A stretch of DNA of 64,000 nucleotides from Argyresthia goedartella (lineage: Eukaryota > Arthropoda > Insecta > Lepidoptera > Argyresthiidae): assembly GCA_949825045.1 (NCBI GenBank), contig OX463827.1:5850501-5914500 (forward strand), written 5' to 3'. The notes beneath the pieces were generated by a model. It was not told the origin of the DNA and made no database searches. It worked only from the letters and a program-made list of their open reading frames with translations. The position numbers were made by a program, and so were the translations under genes. This document shows positions 37,201 to 49,200 of the stretch, one piece after another; position 1 is the first letter of the stretch, and every line of letters starts with the position of its first letter.

Positions 37201-40200
37201 ATTTGCACAATGTTTATAAAATAAAATTAGAATAATGTCAATAAAATAAAATCAGATCAATATCAGATAGAATTTCTCAAAACTCTGGATCAGTTCGGAT
37301 TGATTTTACGGAGGGGTTTTACGGCTACTACTGCCGATAGCGATAGTAGCCGGGACTTAAAGCTTAACGTGTCATCCGAAAAACGGAATGTCCGATATTG
37401 TACTTGAGATAAATTACTTGTCTCGTTGGTACATGTTTCGCACCGGATTCGAACTAGCATCTCCTGCGTGAGAAGCGAGCATGAAACCACTAGACCAGGG
37501 AGCTCTTTTTACTATTATTTCATCTTATTTGGCGTTTCGGCGCCAATCTTTTTCACATGACATTTCATTGACGACCTCTGTTGCGCAGCGGTCGTGGCTC
37601 TGCCTACCATGCGAGAGGTCCCGGGTTAAATCCTCGGCTGGGAGTAAAAAAAAAACCCCAGGTCTTGGATGATTTTGTGACGTCGCTGGTTCTGGTTCCC
37701 ACGACACAGGATATCCTAGTGTGGGGCCAGAAGCAATGTATGTGTCTGTATGTAAATGTAAAAACATGGCTCCTTGCAGCCATTGGAAAAATCTCTACGT
37801 CCATAAAGTGGATCCATTAGTTACCTACATTACAATGGTCGAATGATACGTGAGCGTCGCCTTGAGCGTGAGGTCCAGCAGGTAGGAGTATACTCACTTC
37901 TGGTGTACTGGTTGTTGGCATACCCCGGTGGCACGCCATGCTGCCCTCTATTGTTGAACTGTCCCCTGCTGTAGTACCGCGGCCGGTACTGCGGTATCGG
38001 CCGGACGGTCGCCTTGAGCGTGAGGTCCAGCAGGTAGGAGTATACTCACTTCTGGTGTACTGGTTGTTGGCATACCCCGGCGGCACGCCATGCTGCCCTC
38101 TATTGTTGAACTGTCCCCTGCTGTAGTACCGCGGCCGGTACTGCGGTATCGGCCGGACGGTCGCCTTGAGCGTGAGGTCCAGCAGGTAGGAGTATACTCA
38201 CTTCTGGTGTACTGGTTGTTGGCATACCCCGGCGGCACGCCATGCTGCCCTCTATTGTTGAACTGTCCCCTGATGTAGTACCGCGGCCGGTACTGCGGTA
38301 TCGGCCGGACGGTCGCCTTGAGCGTGAGGTCCAGCAGGTAGGAGTATACTCACTTCTGGTGTACTGGTTGTTGGCATACCCCGGCGGCACGCCATGCTGC
38401 CCTCTATTGTTGAACTGTCCCCTGCTGTAGTACCGAAGCCGGTACTGCGGTATCGGCCGGACGGTCGCCTTGAGCGTGAGGTCCAGCAGGTAGGAGTATA
38501 CTCACTTCTGGTGTACTGGTTGTTGGCATACCCCGGTGGCACGCCATGCTGCCCTCTATTGTTGAACTGTCCCCTGCTGTAGTACCGCGGCCGGTACTGC
38601 GGTATCGGCCGGACGGTCGCCTTGAGCGTGAGGTCCAGCAGGTAGGAGTATACTCACTTCTGGTGTACTGGTTGTTGGCATACCCCGGCGGCACGCCATG
38701 CTGCCCTCTATTGTTGAACTGTCCCCTGCTGTAGTACCGCGGCCGGTACTGCGGTATCGGCCGGACGGTCGCCTTGAGCGTGAGGTCCAGCAGGTAGGAG
38801 TATACTCACTTCTGGTGTACTGGTTGTTGGCATACCCCGGCTGCACGCCATGCTGCCCTCTATTGTTGAACTGTCCCCTGCTGTAGTACCGAAGCCGGTA
38901 CTGCGGTATCGGCCGGACGGTCGCCTTGAGCGTGAGGTCCAGCAGGTAGGAGTATACTCACTTCTGGTGTACTGGTTGTTGGCATACCCCGGTGGCACGC
39001 CATGCTGCCCTCTATTGTTGAACTGTCCCCTGCTGTAGTACCGCGGCCGGTACTGCGGTATCGGCCGGACGGTCGCCTTGAGCGTGAGGTCCAGCAGGTA
39101 GGAGTATACTCACTTCTGGTGTACTGGTTGTTGGCATACCCCGGCGGCACGCCATGCTGCCCTCTATTGTTGAACTGTCCCCTGCTGTAGTACCGCGGCC
39201 GGTACTGCGGTATCGGCCGGACGGTCGCCTTGAGCGTGAGGTCCAGCAGGTAGGAGTATACTCACTTCTGGTGTACTGGTTGTTGGCATACCCCGGCGGC
39301 ACGCCATGCTGCCATCTATTGTTGAACTGTCCCCTGCTGTAGTACCGCGGCCGGTACTGCGGTATCGGCCGGACGGTCGCCTTGAGCGTGAGGTCCAGCA
39401 GGTAGGAGTATACTCACTTCTGGTGTACTGGTTGTTGGCATACCCCGGCGGCACGCCATGCTGCCCTCTATTGTTGAACTGTCCCCTGCTGTAGTACCGC
39501 GGCCGGTACTGCGGTATCGGCCGGACGGTCGCCTTGAGCGTGAGGTTGCCGCGCACCGGCGCGCCGCTCGTGTAGTTCGCCATGATGCGCCCGTGGATGA
39601 ACGGGTCCGTGTTGAAGAAGAATGCCGGCATCGTCACGTTCACCTGGGGAATGAAGAGAGTTACTTATTTGAGGCGTAAAATCATAATTTATGCTGGTCG
39701 AAAAAGGGAGTTCAGTATCTTTAACTTCGTCGTTCATGATTGGCAAGTGTAGGCTTGCGCCGCTTCGGGAGGCAAGCACCTCGAATAATCAATAACCAAC
39801 GACCCCTGTTATAAGGGGAATTGAAAATGATATTTCACACGGCACGCACGTAGAATAATGCGCAAGCAATTCAAGAGTACAAAATTTTAAACTGAAAATT
39901 ATCATGGCTATCAATTGAAATAATGAGTAATCAAAAAGCATCGAGGGTCAGCGCACGCCACTACCAAAAATCACGTGGCTAGTAAGTCCGAGTAATGAAG
40001 CCCCAGGAGGATCTGTCACGAGGGGCGGCGTCGGCCACATAGCTAGGAAGTCGAGCAGCGCCTTGCGCCGAATTTGCCACCCTAGGCTTCCAGCCTACTG
40101 AGGATTTTGGTAAATCCGCCAGAGTTATAGTATAGTTGTACGGGCAAGGCACATACATAATTTCATGTGTCAACTCAGCATTGACACCAATCGATATTTC

Positions 40201-43200
40201 ACTCGCATTTTATCACGAAAATCACCTCAGTACTCATTTAGCTAATCATCATAGCGTGTGTGCTCATACTTTAATCTTTAAGGCACCCCCGAAGCGTCTG
40301 GTAGTACTCCTGCACCCGGCCCAGCAGCTCCACTCTCACGTACCACTCCTCCAACAGCGGCGGTACTACTCAACAAACTGCACCCTAGTGGTATAGTAGG
40401 TACCTCGAAGCGCGTCTGGTAGTACTCCTCTAACAGGAAGTGCGCCTCCTGCACCTGGCCCAGCGCCTCCACTCGCACGCACCACTCCCCGAACAGCGGC
40501 TGGTCCGACAGCGGGTACGACAGCGAGACCGTGCCGAAGTTGCTCTGCGGGAATACCAAATGCTTATTAGCCTCGCCTCCCGCCAAACGTCGCCACAAAA
40601 GCCGGCATTTGATTTGTTTACCCCTTTGCTTACAGTGCCATAAACGACTTGACTGAAGCGAAGGGAGAGAGGGACGGGTTCGTCGCACGAGTGGCGTGTG
40701 TCAGCGTGGTGTGGCGACAAGAAGCGAGCAGCGGCGATTTGTAGCGTGTGGTAGCCACCAGCGTTTACCGTGTGCGGCGAGTCCATATAATAGTAATTAT
40801 GTGACTGATACATAATGGAGGGCTTTGATACTCGAGAGTTTCATAATAATATCACTCGAGAGTTTTAATGCCTAATTATTTACAGTTACATACACTAGTT
40901 TATCTACATCTACACACATATCTTATGCTCTTTTCAGAAACCGCATGTTCGACCGGCATGGTGGCATTGATAATTGCTCTGCACTTGGTTAGCTTGTCCA
41001 GTAGTACCAACTTCACAGACAAACTAGGGACGGCACGCAGGCGTGCGTCACCGTTCTAAATTTGAACGTCATAATCTGTCGAAAATTTACACATTATGGT
41101 CATAATGTCTCAATATTCAGATAAGAAATGAGTGTTACCAAGTAGAATATCATTCTGCTGGTCGTAACGTGCGGTTTTTGGACGCAGTAAAGAGGGTGGA
41201 ATGATACATGTGTAGATAAATGTATACCGAGTACAGGAAATAGGGGGGAGGGCGACGTTTTATGGAGACATTTCGCGGTCCGCGGTCCGTGTGCGCAAGG
41301 CTGAACTGGCAGTTTTTGGAGACATTTCGCGGTCCGTGTGCGCAAAGGCTGAACTGGCAGTTTTTGGAGAAGACATTTCGCGGTCCGTGTGCGCAAAGGC
41401 TGAACTGGCAGTTTTTGGAGACATTTCGCGGTCCGTGTGCGCAAAGGCTGAACTGGCAGTTTTATGGAGACATTTCGCGGTCCGCGGTCCGTGTGCGCAA
41501 GGCTGAACTGGCAGTTTTATGGAGACATTTCGCGGTCCGTGTGCGCAAAGGCTGAACTGGCAGTTTTATGGAGACATTTCGCGGTCCGTGTGCGCAAAGG
41601 CTGAACTGGCAGTTTTATGGAGACATCTCGCGGTCCGTGTGCGCAAAGGCTGAACTAGCAGTTTTATGGAGACATTTCGCGGTCCGTGTGCGCAAAGGCT
41701 GAACTGGCAGTTTTATGGAGACATTTCGCGGTCCGTGTGCGCAAAGGCTGAACTGGCAGTTTTATGGAGACATTTCGCGGTCCGCGGTCCGTGTGCGCAA
41801 AGGCTGAACTGGCAGTTTTATGGAGACATTTCGCGGTCCGTGTGCGCAAAGGCTGAACTGGCAGTTTCGCGACCGCAACTGCAGAAACATGCCGCCGGCC
41901 AGACAGCGAGCGTAGTTGCGACGGCAGTGAGCGTGGCAGTGGGTTTTGTTGAGTAGGTACGCTGTCTCGCTCATTCGCGTCATAACTACGCTCGCTGTCT
42001 CGCCGGCGACATTTCGCATGCGGTTGCGGTCGGCTACGAACTTGTACCATTAGGGATGTCAGGGAAAGGTGAGGTCAGCTCTGATTGTAATTAAATCTCT
42101 GATTCGGTATCGAAAGTTTTCAATCGGATTTTATATCGGAGCTTGAAAGCAAGGCGCAACGACCACAAAGCACGAGCGAGAATATAAACTAAACAGATAA
42201 ACAGTGATATACAGGCACATACATTGCTTCTGGCCCCACACTAGGATGCCCTATGTCGTTGTACCAGATACGTCGACGTTTATTTATTTATTCCTCCCCA
42301 GCTGGGATTCGAACCTGTGACCTCATGCTTAGGAAGGCCAGCCTCGGCCGCAACGCCTCAGAGGCCGTCGTCTAATAGGAAATAGGTGTTACGGAGATTC
42401 CGTTACAATTTCGAAAGGTCGGTATACACCGGTTACGATTTCGATATCGAAAGTTCTCAATCGGAGTTTACATCGGAGCTCGAAAGCAAGACACAAGACA
42501 GAAAGAGAAGAAAAAGAGACGAGTGAGAAATAAACGAATTGAATATTAGCTCTGGATTATGGGCAGCATGCATGACGCAATTGAATTTCATAATCTAGAT
42601 GCCAGATTCCATACTATGTAGATTACGCAGCATTGAGAAGACCCTTAGCGATAGTAAAACATTATAGGTCGCTATGAATTAGATCGAGCCAAGGGCAACC
42701 TCTACGAATATGTAAAGGCTATATTACAACGCCATGATTTTGCCGTTATGTTACGGTTCCATATTACGAGTTCTTGGATAACGGCATTAGCATTTGAATC
42801 CAGACTAGTTAAGACAAAGAGCCATCAACATCGCATATAACAATTGCCACACAAAGAATCATTACAAGATATACGAGAGCATGAAACTTGAGATAAAATA
42901 ACATAGGCCTCGTTAAATGTATCTGCATACCGTACTCCTTTATTCCTGTAGGGCTAAAGACATGCGACAATCTCCCTTTCCTTTCCAAGCGACAAGACAA
43001 GAAGGAGATTAAAGTATTACCCGACTGTATGAAAGAGGAAAAGAGGATGGGTATGTGTTCGACATGTGTGTACGTATGTATGCGTGTAAGTCTGTTCCTG
43101 AGTCTCCTCGTAACCCTCAACGGCTCATTAGATTCGTCTTGAGGGCGACATTGTCACTGGGTACATAAATTTTAAATGACGGGTTAAAGTGTGGCCCTTC

Positions 43201-46200
43201 GAGGGCTTTGAAAAAATAAAGGGCATTGAAAAGCCAATATGGAAATAATTACTAATCTTGCAGAAGTTATGAAATTCACCTTAGTTTTAAACTAAGCATT
43301 TACAGTTTTTTCATAGTTTTGTACTAAAAAGCAGGAAATAAATTACTTTTTTTTTTAACCCGACTGCGGTACACTAAAAAGACAAAACAAGCAGATCAGC
43401 CTTATTGAGATTCGATTAAATAATTACCGTAGTGTTAAATTAAATTAAATGCTGGCGGGACCAATTAAATTGGTTCCGTATTATCATACCGAAGTAGAAA
43501 AGACCTAAGTTCATAAGGCCTATGTACGGAATCCCGAAAATTAAAACGCCGAATGTCTGTTTACCCGAAAGTATTTAATCCCAGATATTTGCTGTGCAAA
43601 TCGGTATTTTTGATGTCAGGGAAAACACTGCGGTAGCTTAGGTGAAGGGTAAAGAGGGTGAGCGAAGCGAAGCCCCTTTTATCCTTCGTGTTAGGTTGAA
43701 CATGTAAGAACAATAAAAATACTTAAAATTTAGTACTATCGGCATTTGGTAGGTACTTTCGGGATTTCATACTTTCGGTCATTTGGACATCGGCATTTTG
43801 AGTTTGGGGATTTTGAACTTCGGGATGTAGAACTTTAGGTTTTTTGAATTTCGATGTTTTAGATTCGTAAGAATTTCAATCATAGGTTATAAGAACTTTC
43901 GGTACTATAATACGTATCCATTAAATCTCGTACAATGGGTTCTTCCGTCCATTTAAATTTGATTAAATTTAACACTGTATGTACTGTAATTATTTTTGCG
44001 AACCTCTTATCTGCTTGTTTATAGCTTTTTAGTGTATCGAAGTCGGGTTTTTAAATATTTTTTTAATTACGTCATTAATTTTCAAGTTATTAACACCCAA
44101 AGGAGGGGTGGTTGGTGGTGGCGCCACCTACCTGTCTCGAGAGCCAGCGCTTCATGATGCGTCGGTTGGGGTCGAGGATGAGGACGTCAATGGCGCTGCC
44201 GAACGCCTTCAGCTCGGTGTTGATCGGGATCACGCGGAACCGCACTGGAGGGCAATACAAAGAAATCTATCGAGTTAAGCTTCCAGAAACAGCAACGTCA
44301 AAAACACACGTCCAAGAATTTGGAAATTATTATTTTTCCTTCCCGGCCAGAACACGAACCCGAGTACCTCGTGCTCGTAAGGCAGAACCACAGCGAACGA
44401 TCGATCGCTACGCCATCGCCATAGAGGTCGTGTAACAGCCATGGTAGTAGCCAACGACGGCTTAACATATCATTCGTAACATGGAAGATGAACATAAACA
44501 TTTATATATAGGCTTCTGTCACTACATTAGTTATAAGCGCTGGCCTTGAATGCGCAGTACTCACTTTTCAATTTTTCAAACCTGTACATATGCGCAGTAA
44601 TTCCCGCCAGCGTCGCCCAGCGCTCCTAATTCGTGGCGCGAGGTATACCCTGAGTCGTGGGAACCCGAAACAGCGACATCACACACATATAAACATCTAG
44701 TATATTAGCATAATATTTTATAACTATAAAACAAACTATTGCAGATGCAGACTTTTGATATTTTCACACTAGCCACCAAAACCAACATTAAACCATAAAG
44801 TGAAGTTTTCTCAAGCATAAGCTCAAAATTGGACTCACCAGTCTGCCCCTGCATGTACACAGGCTTGTCCATCTGTATGAATATAGTCATGAACCGCTTG
44901 GAGAACGTCAGCTGGGTCTCGTTGACGAACGCTTTGCCCCCGAATGGCGTGTCGAGATACAGCCCTTCGACTCGCAGCTTGTACTCGCCAGGGACCGTCG
45001 TCACTGGCACCTGGGGGAAAAATGGATTAGGGATGCTATGGTAGCTGTTTGCGGACTGGGTGGTGGAATATGCCGTTTTGCCCTAGCAGGCAGTGCATCA
45101 AACCAGCCCCTGTCGTGTTTGTGCGACCCTCTGCGACAAATCTGCTTCATCTGTCACTACCAGCAGCGATGCAACAAATGTGCCGCGCATGTGCCCTTGA
45201 GTGCCATTCCATACTTTTCTGAGATAAGTCTGGAGTGGCTCGTGACTATACAATCCTTTGACTGTATAGTCACGAGCGTAGATGTCTATCGGACACTGCT
45301 TGGAGCAGAGTTTACCGGCGAAACTCCCTCTGTTGCCGCATAAGCGAGTGACGCCATGTTTGTGTTGAAAGACACAGTGACAGCTAAATTGAGGGACACT
45401 TTTTATTGTGTACATCTTAATTCTTCTGGGAATTATTGATGAAAGTGTGTAAAGATTTATTAGTAGGTATGCTTTGTGTAGTTAAACTTTTATTTTCTTA
45501 ATCAATGGCGGTCTACCAACATCTAACTAATATTATAAATGTTAAAGTAGTGATGTTTGGATGTTTATGTGTTTGTGCATCAATCACGCTGAAACGGCTG
45601 AACGGATTTCAATTAAATTTAGCACAAAGATAGTACATGAACTAGATTAACATACAGGATACATTTTATCCGACTGCACCAGAAGTAGGGTAATGTTATC
45701 TCGGTAAATGATACTTCCTAGGAACATGCAGATGAAGTTTTGCGTGTTTTTAGCCCCCGATGAAAAAATAGGTTTGAAACATCTGTCGTAGCGCTCCAAT
45801 GGCTGGACGGATATTAATGCGGTTTTTATAGTAGACTTCCCTGCGATGGTTCTTAGCATGGTGTGAATTCGTCGTATGGTCAGGGCCTCGTCACTCGCTC
45901 AAGATGCGAGTTATTTGCCTTCTCGCTCGCGTACCGCCGCGGGAACACAATATCACAGGGCTACAGGCCGCTTGCCTGAGCGCATTAGAGTTGTAAATTA
46001 ACAATTAAACCCAAAAGTGCACAGTTAAATGCTCGCCACTGCGCCTATTGTGCAGTTAAATCAGTTAGCTATTTATATATGTATTACATGCCGATACTAT
46101 TGCAGATATCAAAATATGTGATATCACGTTCAAAACCAATGGCGCATGTAAGAAAAGGGGTACCCACATACTTGTGAATATTTTTATAAAGTATTCTAAT

Positions 46201-49200
46201 TAAGTTTATGTTTAGCCTTCCCCCATTTCTTTGAAAGAAAGTTACTAGGGTTTATTTAACCCCAACCCCCGACCAAAACGGGTTTACTCGCACAAGTGCA
46301 GTTAAAAATGTGCACAGATGGTATCAAACCAATCGGTTAAATACCGGCCTTACATCTCTACTTGACGTCAAAGTCAAAGTCAAAGTACTTTATTACTGTA
46401 GATATTTACATATACTTAGCAAACGTCATTTTTTGCCTCTTCTCTACATTGGACCACTGTGGGAGAAGAAGGGCGTAGAAACTCCCACAGATTGATTTTT
46501 AGATCTCTTTTAAAAATAGGTTGTGCTTAACTAATACAAATATGAAAAATTTAATTGTTATGATTGATAAGCAGGAATAAATAATTACAAAACTATTAAC
46601 AGCAAGGTCTTTGTTGAGCCAGATCAACCCCATACATAAGTAATCTTGAACATTGTAATATCCCTTTTTCGACAAAGTCGCTTTAACATGCTTTTTAAAT
46701 TGCTCAAATGGCAATTTCAAAATCTTCAGAGGTATCCTATTGTAGTAGAGAATGCACTGACCCTTGAAAGAATTGCTAACCTTCGCGAGTCTAAAAAGGG
46801 GCGCACATAGTCTGTGATTATTTCTTAGGTTAACATAAGTTAACATAAGATTACAGCTATCACTAAGTTTGGAAAATGTTGTAAGGTTCTTGCGTACATA
46901 CATTATATTTTCGAAAATAAATTGACTAGCTACTGTTAGTATGTTAATTTCTTTAAAAAGCTCTCTTAAGGAGTCTGTTCGTTTTAAATTATAAATTGCT
47001 CGAATAGCTCTTTTCTGTAAAATAAAAATAGTTTGAATATCCGCTGCTTTCCCCCTCAACAAGATACCATAGGACATCACACTATGAAAGTAACTAAAAT
47101 ATACTAGCCTAGATGTAGCCACATCCGTGCTTTGTCTGATGTTCCTAACAGCGTAAGCCGCAGAACTTAATTTACCAGCCAATTTATCTATGTGGGGTCC
47201 CCACTGCAATTTGCTATCTATAGTTATTCCAAGAAACTTCGTATCATTTACTAATTCTAACGTGCTGTTGTCTAACACTCAACTGGTCTCAACTTGCCTG
47301 ACATTTGGAAGAGAGAATTTGATACACTTGGTTTTACCAGCGTTTAACAATAAATTATTAACTGTGAACCAATTCAAGGTTAAAGACAATACACCATTAA
47401 CATCATCAAAGTCTCCTTTTTGTCTTTAAATTTTGAAGACCATTGAAGTATCATCAGCAAACAACACTATGTCAGTTAATTTCTCCACCATGAAAGGCAG
47501 ATCATTAATATATACCAGGAATAAGAAAGGGCCTAATATGGAACCTTGTGGAACGCCAATTTTAACAACCGATCCATCAGATTTTACGCCGTTAACTTCT
47601 GCCTTTTGAATTATATTGCTTAGGTATGATCTTAGTAGATCCAACGCTTTATTTCTAACTCCGTAATGATTTAATTTAATTAATAGTGTATTATGATCAA
47701 CACAATCAAACGCCTTCGACAGGTCGCAAAAAACTCCGATAGCATCCTGTTCAGCCTCCCATGCAGAATAAATATGAGATATAAGGGTAATACCTGCATC
47801 CGTAGTCGATTTACCCCTAGTGAAACCATATTGTTTAGCGTGGATATGGAGATGAATTTAGACGGTCTGTTGTGAGTACGGGTACATTGGTGAAGAATGT
47901 TTCAAAAGCTCGACATCAGCGTTGGATTTAACAACATCATCACCTATCTTTAGGCAGAAATCATTATACCTTTGCCAGTTTCGCGGTTTATTATTTGCCA
48001 AACTGTTTTCATTCTATTATTTGAATTTTGAATTTTTCTGTTAATGTGTAAAGTTTTTGCAGTTCTACAAACGAACTTGAAAGTTTTGGAATATTTTTTA
48101 ACATAGTCATAAAATTTTCCATAAAAGTTATAGGTTTTTTGTTCATAAAGGTCACACTACTTTTGACGAATTCCAAATGTTGCCCAGTCATTAAATTTAG
48201 ATTTACCGTTGTCGGCACTGTATTTCTTAAATTTAGAAACTTTATTGAATTCTGTTAGATTACTGAATAATGATAAGTGAAGAAGTCAGAATAGATTTTG
48301 TTGGGGTTCTGTTCATTAAAATCCGGTACTGGCAAATTTAAATCTAAGTTTTTTGTATACGTCTCTAGTCTATGGGATGTAATAGGCCGATAAAATGATG
48401 GATCAGTCTTATTTTTACTAGCAATTGGGAAATTGTTTGACCGCTTTGATCGGAGGGTAAGCAGTTAATTACATTTTTATTTGTGAATGCAGTCACAAAA
48501 AAACGTTAATCTAAGCAAGTTTGGCCGGTAAGTGTAATTTTAGTCGGCTATAGAAATACATGACATAAATTAAATGATTTGAACAGTCATTAAATATCCA
48601 AAAACATCCAAGACAAGAAACAAATATTGATGCTCATCACACCAATACTTAATTTTCGATCAAAGATACAGGTTTTTTGATCATAAAGGTCATACAAGAT
48701 TACTCTACTTTTACTAATTCCAAATGTTGCCCAGTCATTAAATTTAGATTTACCGTTGTAGTCACTGACTTTCTTTAATTTGAAAACTTTATTGAATTCT
48801 GTCTGAATAATGCTGAAGAAGTCTAAGTAGATTTTGTTTGGGTTCTGTTCATTAAAATCCGGTACTGGCAAATTTATATCTAAGTTTTTCGTATATGTCT
48901 CTAGTCTATGGGATGTAATAGGCCTATAAAATGATGGACCAGTCTTATCCTTAATAGCAATTGGGAATTAAACTATTTGACCACTGTGATCGGAAGATAA
49001 GCAGTTAATTACACTTTTACTTGTGAATGCACAGTCACAAAAAATGTTATCTAAGCAAGTTTGGCTGGTAAGTGTAATTCTAGTCGGCTCTAGAAAAACA
49101 TGACATAAATTAAATGATTGGAACAGAGTTATTAATCGTCGCTTCAGTGTTGTATCTACAAGTAGATCTACATTAAGATTGCCACAAATAATTAACTTTT

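Noticed and set aside
37817..39494. Repeated 62- and 96-codon ORFs on both strands
   Set aside because: Frames across the 152-bp array; they duplicate the exon 6 tail and its antisense.
41262..42050. ORFs of 71-128 codons across the 49-bp minisatellite
   Set aside because: Repeat artefact on both strands; no start context or domain.
45038..45415. Cysteine-rich plus ORF ([18 protein letters not shown])
   Set aside because: Intronic, no repeat of the pattern, no splice or signal-peptide support; probably chance.
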